Shown in pieces: positions 1-8,378 of a stretch of 64,000 nt of DNA. The notes under the pieces are model-generated. The model had not been told where the DNA came from. It ran no database searches and saw nothing but the letters and a program-made list of their open reading frames with translations. Every line of letters begins with the position of its first letter. The stretch's first letter is position 1. The DNA comes from Carnobacterium_B sp045617425 (lineage in GTDB: Bacteria; Bacillota; Bacilli; Lactobacillales; Carnobacteriaceae). Made by a program: the position numbers and the translations under genes. The DNA is taken from NCBI RefSeq assembly GCF_045617425.1, contig NZ_JAZLIO010000001.1:61525-125524 (forward strand). The letters are read 5' to 3'.

Positions 1-5
1 AAATT

Positions 6-1502
6 ATGGCTGAAACAAAAGAGCAACGCATCGCTAGACAGATTTATGAGCAAGTTGGAGGTATGAATAACGTTGATTCTGTTATTCACTGTATGACTCG
101 CGTTCGTATGGACATCAAAGATAACGATAAAGTGAATTTTGAAGGATTGAAAAAAATTGACGGCGTAATGGGTGTTGTTGAAGATGATACATTACAAGTT
201 GTTGTTGGACCTGGTACAGTAAATAAAGTAGCTAATCAAATGGTGAGTATGGCGGGTGTTCGTTTAGGCGAAAAAATTCCTGCTGGAAAATCTACGGTTA
301 CAGCATCTTCTGGCCGTTCTGAAGCTGAAAAACAAGCAGCAGCGAAAAAAGCTGAGTTGAAAAAGAAAAATAATACACCGTTCAAACGTGTGTTAAAAGA
401 CATTGCAAATATTTTTGTTCCGTTGATTCCAGCATTTGTAGGAGCCGGAATTATCGGTGGTATTGCTTCTATATTTGGGAATATGTTAGTTGCTGGAACC
501 ATCAGTGGAGCAAACTGGGAGAATATCGTTGTTGTACTAAATATCATTAAAAACGGATTGTTCCTGTACTTGAATGTGTATGTAGGGATCAATGCTGCAA
601 AAGTTTTTGGTGCTACAGAAGGTTTAGGTGGAGTTATTGCTGGAGTGATTTACCTTCCCGGAATGAACATTGAAGCACCGTTAACGAACATCTTTACTGG
701 TGCCCCTATGGCTGGTGGACAAGGTGGAATTATCGGCGTTATCCTAGCTGTTTACCTATTGTCATTAGTAGAAAAAAGCTTGCACAAAGTTATTCCGGAT
801 TCAATTGATATTATTGTAACACCGACGATTTCTTTATTAACTATTGGATTAGTAACGATTTTCTTGATTATGCCAATCGCGGGTGCTGTTTCATCTAGTT
901 TAGTAGGCGCCATTACTTGGGTATTAAATGTTGGTGGAGCATTTGCTGGATTTGTTTTAGGAGCATTGTTCTTACCTATGGTTATGTTTGGTTTACACCA
1001 AGTATTAACACCGATCCATATTGAAATGATAGCTTCTCAAGGTATGACTTTATTATTACCAATTTTAGCAATGGCTGGAGCTGGACAAGTGGGAGCTTCA
1101 ATCGCTTTATGGGTTAAATGTCGTAAAAACAAACAATTAACAAACATGATCAAAGGTTCATTGCCTGTTGGTATTTTAGGAATTGGCGAACCCTTGATCT
1201 ATGCTGTAACATTGCCTTTAGGTCGCCCTTTTATTACTGCTTGTATTGGTGGCGGAATTGGTGGAGCTGTTATCGGAATGTTTGGTGGAATCGGCGCAAC
1301 AGCAATTGGACCAAGTGGAGTTGCTTTGATTCCATTAATCGCTAATGGTCAATGGTGGGGTTATGTTGTCGGATTATTAGCAGCTTATGCTGGTGGATTC
1401 GCAGCAACTTACTTCTTTGGAGTTCCGAAGTCAGCAATGGAGCCAACTGAATTAGTAGGATATGATTCAGATGAGTTTGAAGCTGAAAGTATTGTTGGTT
1501 AA
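6..1502 (+). CDS. murP: PTS sugar permease EIIBC, probably N-acetylmuramic acid specific
   Basis: Membrane permease that imports and phosphorylates its sugar. The N-terminal EIIB domain (about residues 1-85) has the phosphorylation cysteine C29 in an IHCMTRVRM context. A charged linker (about 95-125) leads to a hydrophobic EIIC domain of about ten segments with the conserved GIGEPLIY motif. There is no fused EIIA domain, so it must borrow one, as MurP and some sucrose-family permeases do. The MurR/RpiR-type regulator immediately downstream is what points to MurNAc; a murQ etherase would be expected upstream, outside the window. Substrate is therefore inferred: family certain, MurNAc probable. 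The ATG lies 5 bases into the window, so its ribosome binding site is barely visible and the start cannot be verified. A strong terminator follows. Confidence 0.75.
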   Translation: MAETKEQRIARQIYEQVGGMNNVDSVIHCMTRVRMDIKDNDKVNFEGLKKIDGVMGVVEDDTLQVVVGPGTVNKVANQMVSMAGVRLGEKIPAGKSTVTASSGRSEAEKQAAAKKAELKKKNNTPFKRVLKDIANIFVPLIPAFVGAGIIGGIASIFGNMLVAGTISGANWENIVVVLNIIKNGLFLYLNVYVGINAAKVFGATEGLGGVIAGVIYLPGMNIEAPLTNIFTGAPMAGGQGGIIGVILAVYLLSLVEKSLHKVIPDSIDIIVTPTISLLTIGLVTIFLIMPIAGAVSSSLVGAITWVLNVGGAFAGFVLGALFLPMVMFGLHQVLTPIHIEMIASQGMTLLLPILAMAGAGQVGASIALWVKCRKNKQLTNMIKGSLPVGILGIGEPLIYAVTLPLGRPFITACIGGGIGGAVIGMFGGIGATAIGPSGVALIPLIANGQWWGYVVGLLAAYAGGFAATYFFGVPKSAMEPTELVGYDSDEFEAESIVG

Positions 1503-1537
1503 TTCTATTCAACTACTGTAAACTAATAATAGCATTT

Positions 1538-1575
1538 AAAAAGGCATGTAAGTCTAGCGATTTGCATGTCTTTTT
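1538..1575 (+). terminator. Rho-independent terminator after murP
   Basis: A 13-bp stem (1539-1551 with 1562-1574, two G-T pairs) has a 10-nt loop and runs into TTTTT. It separates the permease from the regulator gene that follows. Confidence 0.85.
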
Positions 1576-1628
1576 CATTACGAAAAATATCTTTCAGTAT
1601 TTCTTAAAGACTACGGAGGTCGCAAGTT

Positions 1629-2486
1629 ATGCAAAACAATGTTTTACTAAAAATTAGAGAAAAGATCGTTGTTTTACCACAATCTGAAAAAAAAATCGCT
1701 GAAACGATCCTTAAAAATCCAATGAAGGTTATTCAAATGAGTGCTATTGACTTGGCAACGGAAGCAGAATCAAGTTCTGCCGCTGTCATTCGGTTTTGTC
1801 GATCAATTGGAATAAAAGGTTTTACTGAACTAAAACTACAGTTATCAGCAGATTCTCAAGGAATTAAAGACAATCTATACACGGATATTTTATCCGATGA
1901 AAATTTAGAGCAAGTAAAAAAGAAGTTATTGATCAATACCAATCATCTTTTTGAAGAAACCAACCATGTATTGGATACAAAACTAATTGAACAAGTAAAT
2001 GAGCTGTTGCATAAAAGTTCTGTAGTATACTTATACGGACTAGGTGCTTCCCACATCGTCGCCTCAGATATTCAACAAAAATTTAGTCGGATGGGTAAAA
2101 TAATGGTTTGTTCACTTGACCAACACTTATTAGTTACTTCAATGGCGGTTTCTGATAAGCCTGCCGTGTTCTTTGGTGTTTCAAATAGCGGAGAAAAGAA
2201 GGAAGTATTGGCGTTATTGATGATCGCAAAAGAACTTGGATTAAAAACAGTATCGCTTACAAGCAATACTGAAAATCCTTTAAGTAGTGAAGCAGATATT
2301 GCATTAAAAACAGCCTTTGCTCATGAAGCTCCTCTAAGAAGTGGAGCAACAATATCTTTGTTGACTCAAATGTATGCCGTAGATATTTTGTTTTATGATT
2401 ATGCTTCCAAACACTACGATTTAACGGTAACAAACTTAGAAAAATCAAAGGCTGCTATTCAACGATATAACCAAATGTTCGACTAA
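1629..2486 (+). CDS. murR: MurR/RpiR-family transcriptional regulator
   Basis: A 285-aa cytoplasmic DNA-binding regulator. Residues about 1-77 form the RpiR-type helix-turn-helix (IDLATEAESSSAAVIRFCRSIG), and about 105-245 form a SIS sugar-phosphate-binding domain (YLYGLGASHIVASDIQQKF ... FFGVSNSGEKKEV). In MurR the SIS domain senses N-acetylmuramate 6-phosphate, and adjacency to the probable murP suggests the same ligand here. Start chosen at the ATG after ACGGAGGTCGCAAGTT. It is separated from murP by a terminator, so it is probably expressed from its own promoter or by read-through. The family is clear; the ligand is inferred from context. Confidence 0.8.
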   Translation: MQNNVLLKIREKIVVLPQSEKKIAETILKNPMKVIQMSAIDLATEAESSSAAVIRFCRSIGIKGFTELKLQLSADSQGIKDNLYTDILSDENLEQVKKKLLINTNHLFEETNHVLDTKLIEQVNELLHKSSVVYLYGLGASHIVASDIQQKFSRMGKIMVCSLDQHLLVTSMAVSDKPAVFFGVSNSGEKKEVLALLMIAKELGLKTVSLTSNTENPLSSEADIALKTAFAHEAPLRSGATISLLTQMYAVDILFYDYASKHYDLTVTNLEKSKAAIQRYNQMFD

Positions 2487-2621
2487 ATGAATGGGAATAA
2501 TACTAAAATAGGAATGTGACTCAGTCAATTATGGCTTGACGATCAATCCTTTTTCACTTTAAAGAAATGGCTTGAGAACATATGCTGCAAAGTAATCACT
2601 CTACTGATTTTTCTGAATTAG

Positions 2622-2630
2622 TGGTATGAT
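2622..2630 (+). promoter_or_regulatory. Extended -10 promoter for the 2680 gene
   Basis: TGGTATGAT matches an extended -10 element (TGn plus a five-of-six hexamer), about 50 nt upstream of the GTG start at 2680. No convincing -35 hexamer lies at normal spacing. Confidence 0.4.
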
Positions 2631-2679
2631 AAAGTAGATATATTTTTTTGTTATTGAAACAAGTGAGGAGTGGCTAAAG

Positions 2680-2937
2680 GTGGAAAAAAGAAAAATTTCA
2701 ACTTTTTTTAGTGTTTATCTAAATGAAAAAGAAGTTGTTTTGCATTATGCAAACACAAAAGAGCTTGCTCAAGAGTTTCAATTTAAAGTGGAAGAAGATG
2801 CGCTGCAATTCTTTCAAGCTTGTTTGGATATTGAAAAATCGATTGAAAATTTATCAACACAGAAACAAGAAAGCACTCATAATCAATGGGTAAAACAAGC
2901 GTTAAAAGGAGTAGACTATGAATACAAAGAGTATTAG
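2680..2937 (+). CDS. Hypothetical protein, 85 aa
   Basis: Small soluble protein with no signal peptide or membrane segment and no family I recognise. The N-terminal half (KISTFFSVYLNEKEVVLHYANTKE) looks like two beta strands. The C-terminal half is amphipathic helix, rich in Glu, Gln and Lys, ending in a Tyr/Glu cluster (DYEYKEY). GTG start supported by GAGGAG about 10 nt upstream and an extended -10 promoter. It ends 43 nt before the HAD phosphatase start and may be co-transcribed with it. Its size, codon style and ribosome binding site make it a credible gene, but function is unknown. Confidence 0.6.
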   Translation: MEKRKISTFFSVYLNEKEVVLHYANTKELAQEFQFKVEEDALQFFQACLDIEKSIENLSTQKQESTHNQWVKQALKGVDYEYKEY

Positions 2938-2980
2938 TACTCTACTGATTTAAAGGAATAGTTAGATGGAGGAGAACAAA

Positions 2981-3793
2981 TTGATTAAGTTAATTGCAAT
3001 TGATATGGATGGAACATTATTAAATGAACAACATTTGATTACGGATAAGGTTAAAAAGTCAATAACCAAAGCAAGCGAAGCAGGTATTAAAATTGTTTTA
3101 TGTACAGGAAGACCTGTTCAAGCGGTTTATGAGTATCTTAAGGAATTAGAGTTGCCACAAGATGAAGAAGGCTATGTTATCTCATTAAACGGTACAGTCG
3201 TACAAAAGACTACGACCTGGGAAATTGTGTATTCGCATGAATTAGATCATAAGCACTTAAAGCAAGCTGAACGATTAATTGAACCCTTTGAGATGAATTT
3301 TACATTTTTTGATGAAAAGGAGTATTATTACACAGGTGCACCAACGGAAATGCTACAATTTGATGCCGATCTTTTAGATATGGAAAAAGTCCATTTGCCA
3401 TTAGAAAATTTACCACATGATCTGACTATTTTTAAAGCAATGTATGTAGCGACAGAAACGGAACTTGACCGTCTAGCTTCATCTTTGCCATCTTTTATCG
3501 CTGAGAACTTTTATCCTATCAGAAGCTTATCGTATGTTCTAGAATTATTGCCGAAAGATGCGAATAAAGGCGAAGCATTGACAGGATTGGCTACTAAACT
3601 TGGATTTTCTATGGAAGAAGTAATGGCGATTGGTGATGGAGAGAACGATTTAGATATGATGAAAGTAGCTGGTACAAGCGTTGCTATGGGCAATGCGGTA
3701 GACTCTATTAAACAAGTTGCTAAGCATGAAACTAAATCTAATCAAGAAGATGGCGTGGCCCATGCAATTTATGAATGGGCATTACAAAATTAA
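2981..3793 (+). CDS. Cof-type HAD-IIB sugar phosphatase (YidA-like)
   Basis: A 270-aa haloacid dehalogenase hydrolase that probably dephosphorylates sugar phosphates in the cytosol. HAD motif I is IAIDMDGTLL (two catalytic Asp) at the very N-terminus, motif II is CTGRP, and motifs III/IV are the Lys of ANKGEAL and GDGENDLDMM. A C2B-type cap lies between motifs II and III. An ATG at 2966 would add five residues, but GGAGGA (2968-2973) overlaps that start and sits 7 nt before TTG at 2981. The TTG gives the usual family N-terminus MIKLIAIDMDG, so I use it. Physiological substrate unknown. A strong terminator follows. Confidence 0.88.
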   Translation: MIKLIAIDMDGTLLNEQHLITDKVKKSITKASEAGIKIVLCTGRPVQAVYEYLKELELPQDEEGYVISLNGTVVQKTTTWEIVYSHELDHKHLKQAERLIEPFEMNFTFFDEKEYYYTGAPTEMLQFDADLLDMEKVHLPLENLPHDLTIFKAMYVATETELDRLASSLPSFIAENFYPIRSLSYVLELLPKDANKGEALTGLATKLGFSMEEVMAIGDGENDLDMMKVAGTSVAMGNAVDSIKQVAKHETKSNQEDGVAHAIYEWALQN

Positions 3794-3847
3794 TTAAATT
3801 TAGTTTATAAAGTTCTTTTAGTAAACTAGTTAGAGAAATTCAAAATG

Positions 3848-3895
3848 AAAGAGCTCTAAATCAAAGTTTTTTCTTTGGTTTAAAGCTCTTTTTTT
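3848..3895 (+). terminator. Rho-independent terminator after HAD phosphatase
   Basis: A 19-bp stem with one mismatch (3848-3866 with 3873-3891), TTTTTT loop, and a T tract directly after. Confidence 0.9.
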
Positions 3896-3955
3896 CGTTA
3901 TATGGAACTTTATGTATGGCTAAAAAATCCGATTGGAAAATAAAAATGGTTTCAT

Positions 3956-3984
3956 TTGATAGCCCTTTCTAAAAGACTTATACT
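3956..3984 (+). promoter_or_regulatory. SigA-type promoter for the Cys-rich protein gene
   Basis: TTGATA (3956-3961), 17-nt spacer, TATACT (3979-3984). It starts transcription about 25 nt upstream of the 4016 gene. I see no CopY-type TACA-N2-TGTA operator. Confidence 0.75.
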
Positions 3985-4015
3985 AAAAGTGTAAAAAAAT
4001 TATAGGAGGGATAGA

Positions 4016-4339
4016 ATGCAAGAACAATTAGTGAAGATTTCAGAAAAAATGTTTGAGTGTCAGCGCGTATGTAATGAATGTTTTGATGCTTGTCTAGAGG
4101 AAGATCATGTTCAAATGATGGTAGAATGTATAAGATTAGATAGAGAATGCGCTGATATTTGTGCATTTGCTTCAACAGCAATAACCCGTGAAAGTGCTCT
4201 AACAACAGACTTAATAGCTTTATGTGCGACTATCTGTCAGGCTTGCGGAAAAGAATGTGAAAAACATGAACATGATCACTGTCAAAGATGTGCAAAGGTT
4301 TGTTTGGAATGTGCAGAATTGTGTAGAAGGTATAAATAA
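4016..4339 (+). CDS. Cys-rich four-helix bundle copper-binding protein (DUF326, Csp3/YhjQ-like)
   Basis: A 107-aa protein with 16 cysteines, most in CxxC or CxxxC spacing (C15, C19, C22, C26, C38, C45, C49 and a dense C-terminal set), plus a His/Glu loop KHEHDHC. This is the pattern of the DUF326 / Csp copper storage family, in which Cys-lined four-helix bundles bind many Cu(I) ions. There is no signal peptide, so it should act in the cytosol like Csp3. Start: ATG after GGAGGG with 6-nt spacing. It is monocistronic between a promoter and a hairpin, with no copper ATPase or CopZ nearby. Metal binding is known for the family and not demonstrated here. Confidence 0.85.
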   Translation: MQEQLVKISEKMFECQRVCNECFDACLEEDHVQMMVECIRLDRECADICAFASTAITRESALTTDLIALCATICQACGKECEKHEHDHCQRCAKVCLECAELCRRYK

Positions 4340-4370
4340 TCAATTGATTTTTTAATATAAAATTTAAAAA

Positions 4371-4419
4371 TGTACAACTCTAATTTCCTGTACTCAAGCC
4401 TTTTTATTGGAGTTGTACA
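4371..4419 (+). terminator. Hairpin terminator after the Cys-rich protein gene
   Basis: A 13-bp stem with one G-T pair (TGTACAACTCTAA with TTGGAGTTGTACA) and a 23-nt loop. The T tract after it is weak, so it could also act on the opposite strand. Confidence 0.6.
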
Positions 4420-5253
4420 TACTTTTGTCACAAAATAAAACTTTTTAATTAGAATTTAATTATAAAAAGTAGCGTTAATAAATAGTACTTGCTATACTCT
4501 GGATATCAAATTGATAGTAGATTCATTAAAAAAATTTACTAACAATTTATTTAATGAATACTTCGTTTAATTCCCTAAAGTAACACCTCAGATTTATCCT
4601 AGGTCATCCTGACCGCCATACCTTTTAGATTCATTAGATTTATTTAAGTAACACTCTAGTAATTTTTATATTAGTTGAATATATTTACCTTGTTACAAAA
4701 TAAGAAAGAGTATCTATGTTTAGTGACATGGTCTATTTATAAAATAGTAAAAAAGGAGGAGTTTGAAAAAAATTGCTTTTTTATTAAAATTAAAATGTGA
4801 ATTTAATAACTATTTTTTAAGATAATTATATTAATAAAAATAAAATAGGATGAAATCTGTTGATAAACAAGTATTCAATTGATTAATTTATTTTTTTAAA
4901 AAAAATTAAATTAATATTTTTTTCACAATTTGTTGTTACTATTTGTTTGCGAATTATTCATCAAGTAATTTATTTTATTTTTAGAACCACACCTCAACAC
5001 AACCACATAAAAGGTGGCTTTAAATAATTTTATTTTATGAAACACTAAAAAATTTATTTAAATGACTCTTTTTTTAGTTCCTCTTTGATAAACCTACTTT
5101 TAACCTCGCTTTACTTTCTTAAATTTCCTCATAATTAATTAAAACCAGCCTCAAATTTGTCATATCTGATTCCTAAAATATACTAGAAAAAGAGTGATTT
5201 TAGTTTATTTAGACTGCATATTTTTATAAAAAAATTATAAAGGAGTAGTTTAT
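4420..5253. other. Long AT-rich non-coding stretch before the polysaccharide locus
   Basis: About 830 bases without an ORF of 60 codons on either strand, clearly more AT-rich than the flanking genes. Contents I can see are a small GGTCA-TCC-TGACC hairpin (4602-4614), AGGAGG at 4754-4759 followed closely by TTG and a 20-codon reading frame to 4825 (spacing only 3 nt, so doubtful), an A/T-only inverted repeat around 4880-4915, and the promoter at 5157. I see no transposase remnant. Confidence 0.6.
5157..5184 (+). promoter_or_regulatory. Promoter of the polysaccharide locus
   Basis: TTGTCA (5157-5162), 16-nt spacer, TATACT (5179-5184), predicting a leader of about 60 nt before the first gene of the locus. 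It is the best SigA-type match in the 900-base gap. Confidence 0.65.
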
Positions 5254-6222
5254 ATGGAAATTAATTTTACAGAACATTATGGAAAATTATATGAGTCAGT
5301 GGAAGATGGAGAATTAAAGATTTTTAATTTCGAAAATGAGTATGGGAAAATTAAAAATATGTTTATAAAAAGAAAAATCCCTTTCCAATTAGAAAATAAA
5401 GATTATTTTGATATTGTAACACCTTATGGATATGGGGGTCCCGTTATTCAAGAAGCAACAGATGAAGAAAAATTATTATCAGGATATTTTGAAGCCTTTT
5501 CTAAATATTGTCAAAAAAATGATATTATAACAGAATTTATACGCTTTGATCTGTTTGAAAACACACAAGTAAGGGAGTCTTTTTACGGGGATACCTCATT
5601 AGTCGGCAACTGCATTGTAAAAAATTTGAAATTACCTATAGAAGAGGATGTTCGAAAAAAGATTTTTAAAGATGCTAGAATCGCTAAAGAAAAAGGTGTA
5701 AAAATCATTATGGAGCAAACGGGTGAGCACATTGATGATTTTTTAGAAGTTTATTATTCAACAATGAATCGTAACGGAGCAGAAGAATATTATTATTTTG
5801 ATAAGCCATTTTTTGAACAAATCCATGAAACGATGAAAGATCAATTTCTATATGCATTTGCTATTGTCGATGAAAAAGTTATTGCAGCTTCTTTAATTTT
5901 AATAGGAGAAGAAAGGGCGTTTGGTTTTTTAGCAGGAACAATAAAAGAATTTTATAGTTACCATCCTGAAGTTTTGATTCAACTAACTGTTATGCAATGG
6001 TTAAAAGATAAAGGTGTTGAAAAGTATATTTTAGGTGGAGGGCATAATGGCGAGGATGGTATATACATGCATAAAAAAGGGTATGCAAGACATGGAAATC
6101 ACCCATTTTATATTGGCAAAAAAATACACGATCCATTAATTTATGAAAAGTTAGTTCAACTACGCCAAACAATTGGAAAAAAGAACACCAAGACTTCTTT
6201 TTTCCCAGCATATCGTGCTTAA
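5254..6222 (+). CDS. FemAB/GNAT-fold acyl- or aminoacyltransferase of the polysaccharide locus
   Basis: A 322-aa cytosolic protein with the overall form of FemAB / lipid II aminoacyltransferase-like GNAT proteins. The N-terminal half carries DIVTPYGYGGP, and a second GNAT-like half contains FAIVDEKVIAASLIL and the terminal motif GGGHNGEDGIYMHKKGYARHG, seen in this superfamily. Such proteins are frequent first or early genes in polysaccharide loci of Lactobacillales. They may transfer an amino acid or acyl group to a sugar or lipid-linked intermediate; the substrate cannot be told from sequence. First gene after the locus promoter, ATG start with AAAGGAG 8 nt upstream. A role in modifying the 4-amino sugar made by this locus is my inference. 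Confidence 0.7.
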   Translation: MEINFTEHYGKLYESVEDGELKIFNFENEYGKIKNMFIKRKIPFQLENKDYFDIVTPYGYGGPVIQEATDEEKLLSGYFEAFSKYCQKNDIITEFIRFDLFENTQVRESFYGDTSLVGNCIVKNLKLPIEEDVRKKIFKDARIAKEKGVKIIMEQTGEHIDDFLEVYYSTMNRNGAEEYYYFDKPFFEQIHETMKDQFLYAFAIVDEKVIAASLILIGEERAFGFLAGTIKEFYSYHPEVLIQLTVMQWLKDKGVEKYILGGGHNGEDGIYMHKKGYARHGNHPFYIGKKIHDPLIYEKLVQLRQTIGKKNTKTSFFPAYRA

Positions 6223-6330
6223 AAGTGAGAGTATATGGCGATAATAATAACTGATTAACAAAGAAATTTAAGTCTTCTTTTACTACTATACAGTTTACAG
6301 ATAGGCAAAAAGAATAAAGGAGAGAACAGT

Positions 6331-7053
6331 ATGATAAATTACTATCTTATTAAATCACTGACTGAATGGGTTTTTGCTGCTATATTACTCTTACTAAGTT
6401 TGCCAGTCTTATTGATTTTAGGTATTTTAATAAAAATTGAAGATCCTACTGGTCCTATCTTGTTTATTCAAAAACGTATTGGAAAGAATAATAAAATTTT
6501 CAATGTGTATAAATTAAGGAGTATGAGTAACCCAAAATCGATTAATGGAGTACAACTATCTTATGACGAACGTATGTTGAAAATCGGAAAAATCATTCGG
6601 AAATTAAGCTTAGATGAATTGCCACAACTAATCAATATCTTAAAAGGAGATATGAGTTTTATTGGTCCTAGACCTTTACTTGTGGAATATTTGCCTTACT
6701 ATAATAAAAATGAGTTGCGTCGGCATAGTGTAAAACCCGGTATTAGTGGATGGGCACAAGTAAATGGGCGAAACTATTTAAGTTGGGAAGAACGGTTTGC
6801 CTTGGATTTAGAATACGTTGAAAATTGTTCATTTATTTTTGATTTAAAAATATTATTTATGACAATCCAAAAAGTATTAATGAAAGCAGATATTGTTGAG
6901 AATGAAGACGATTATATTATTGCTTTTGATGAGTACCGCAAAAGACAATTAGAACAAGAAAAAACAACGAATAATTTTCGACTATTAGTTACTCATCAAG
7001 ATTCTTATGGCACCATTCCATTAATGAATAATAAAAAAACTGAAATGCAGTAA
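6331..7053 (+). CDS. Undecaprenyl-phosphate phosphosugar transferase (PglC/EpsL-type)
   Basis: Initiates the repeat unit by moving a sugar-1-phosphate from a UDP sugar to undecaprenyl phosphate at the inner membrane face. The 240-aa protein has one N-terminal re-entrant hydrophobic segment (about 10-34) and the bacterial sugar transferase domain: PILFIQKRIGKNNKIFNVYKLRSM, then KLSLDELPQLINILKGDMSFIGPRPLL and KPGISGWAQVNGR. It is the small single-segment form, like PglC, not the five-helix WbaP/CpsE form. PglC-type enzymes often prefer diamino-trideoxy sugars, which fits the neighbouring aminotransferase. Start ATG after AAAGGAGAG. The C-terminal tail of about 45 residues is unusually polar and variable. 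Confidence 0.9.
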   Translation: MINYYLIKSLTEWVFAAILLLLSLPVLLILGILIKIEDPTGPILFIQKRIGKNNKIFNVYKLRSMSNPKSINGVQLSYDERMLKIGKIIRKLSLDELPQLINILKGDMSFIGPRPLLVEYLPYYNKNELRRHSVKPGISGWAQVNGRNYLSWEERFALDLEYVENCSFIFDLKILFMTIQKVLMKADIVENEDDYIIAFDEYRKRQLEQEKTTNNFRLLVTHQDSYGTIPLMNNKKTEMQ

Positions 7054-7119
7054 ACAAAATTAGTCATCGCGGATTCCAAAAAATTCTGATGTAGATTAAC
7101 AATAGAAAGAAGGGAAGTT

Positions 7120-8313
7120 ATGGCAAATAGAGAGAGAATTTTATTGTCTTCACCACATATGTCTGGAAATGAAAAAAAATATATTCAAGAAGCATTTGAT
7201 TCCAATTGGATTGCACCTTTAGGATCAAATGTTACTAAATTTGAAAAAGAATTGGCTCAATACACTAACAGTAAAGGTGCTTCTCTAACTAGTTCAGGCA
7301 CGGCTGCTATCCATTTAGCACTAGCTTGTTTAGGAGTAGGAAAGGGAGACAGTGTATTTTGTTCGAGCTTTACATTTATTGCAAGTGCTAATCCAGCACT
7401 ATATTTAGGAGCAGAATTAACATTTATAGATTCTGAACCAAACAGTTGGAACATGTCACCACAAGCCTTAGAACGAGCTTTATGTGATGCAAGCCTAGAA
7501 AATCGACTACCAAAAGCAATTATTGTAGTGAATCTCTATGGTCAAAGTGCAGATATGGAAGAACTTTTAGAAATCGCAGATCTATTTGGAGTTCCAATTA
7601 TCGAAGATGCTGCAGAATCATTAGGAGCAGAATATAAGCACAAAAAAAGTGGGACATTCGGAAAAATAGGAATCTATTCTTTTAACGGAAATAAAATAAT
7701 CACAACTTCTGGTGGAGGAGCATTAGTAAGTGATGATGAAGAAATGTTGTCTAAAGCTTTTTTCTTAGCTACTCAAGCAAAAGATGTCGCGCCCTATTAT
7801 CAACATTCACTTGTGGGATACAATTACCGCATGAGCAACGTTCTTGCAGGAATTGGAAGGGCTCAACTGGAAGTGTTGGACGAAAGAGTAGAAAAAAGAA
7901 GAGAAATATTTCAAACATATTACCAAGAGTTAGATTCAATTGAAGAAATCCATTTTATGCCTGAAATCAAACATTCCAAATCAAATCGTTGGTTAACCAC
8001 GCTTGTTATTGATCCATTTATGACAAAAATTACTCCTTTTGAATTTATGGATAAGATGAATCAAGCAAACATCGAAACACGTCTTCTATGGAAACCCCTC
8101 CATTTACAACCTCTTTTTAAACATTCCAAGTTTTATAAACACAATGAAAGAACTACAGCTGTATCAGAACTGCTTTTTAAAATGGGAATATGCATTCCTT
8201 CTGGTTCAAATATGTCTGAAGAAAATCAATTAATAGTGATAGAGGAGATAAAAAAAATTCTTGTTCCTGATACTCAAGGAGAGGTTTTATGGAAAAAAGT
8301 TCAATTAAGTTAA
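7120..8313 (+). CDS. DegT/DnrJ/EryC1/StrS-family sugar aminotransferase (PglE/EpsN-like)
   Basis: PLP-dependent transfer of an amino group from glutamate to a UDP-4-keto-6-deoxy sugar. A 397-aa fold-type I protein that begins RERILLSSPHMSGNEKKYIQEAFDSNWIAPLG, characteristic of the PglE/EpsN group. Conserved EDAAESLGAEY holds the PLP-contacting Asp, and the Schiff-base lysine is K192 in FNGNKIITTSGGG. Substrate should come from the CapD-like dehydratase encoded at 16000, and the product should feed the PglC-type transferase just upstream. Start ATG with GAAGGGAAG upstream. No PglD-type acetyltransferase is encoded next to it, unlike typical bacillosamine loci. Confidence 0.88.
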   Translation: MANRERILLSSPHMSGNEKKYIQEAFDSNWIAPLGSNVTKFEKELAQYTNSKGASLTSSGTAAIHLALACLGVGKGDSVFCSSFTFIASANPALYLGAELTFIDSEPNSWNMSPQALERALCDASLENRLPKAIIVVNLYGQSADMEELLEIADLFGVPIIEDAAESLGAEYKHKKSGTFGKIGIYSFNGNKIITTSGGGALVSDDEEMLSKAFFLATQAKDVAPYYQHSLVGYNYRMSNVLAGIGRAQLEVLDERVEKRREIFQTYYQELDSIEEIHFMPEIKHSKSNRWLTTLVIDPFMTKITPFEFMDKMNQANIETRLLWKPLHLQPLFKHSKFYKHNERTTAVSELLFKMGICIPSGSNMSEENQLIVIEEIKKILVPDTQGEVLWKKVQLS

Positions 8314-8378
8314 TTGTAAAACAATCAATTCTAATCATTAGTTGTGTTGTATAACTAACAGCATTGGAGGAAACTATT

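Noticed and set aside
4763..4825. TTG-started 20-aa peptide after AGGAGG
   Set aside because: Spacing from AGGAGG to TTG is only 3 nt and the peptide has no recognisable features; kept only as an observation about the gap.
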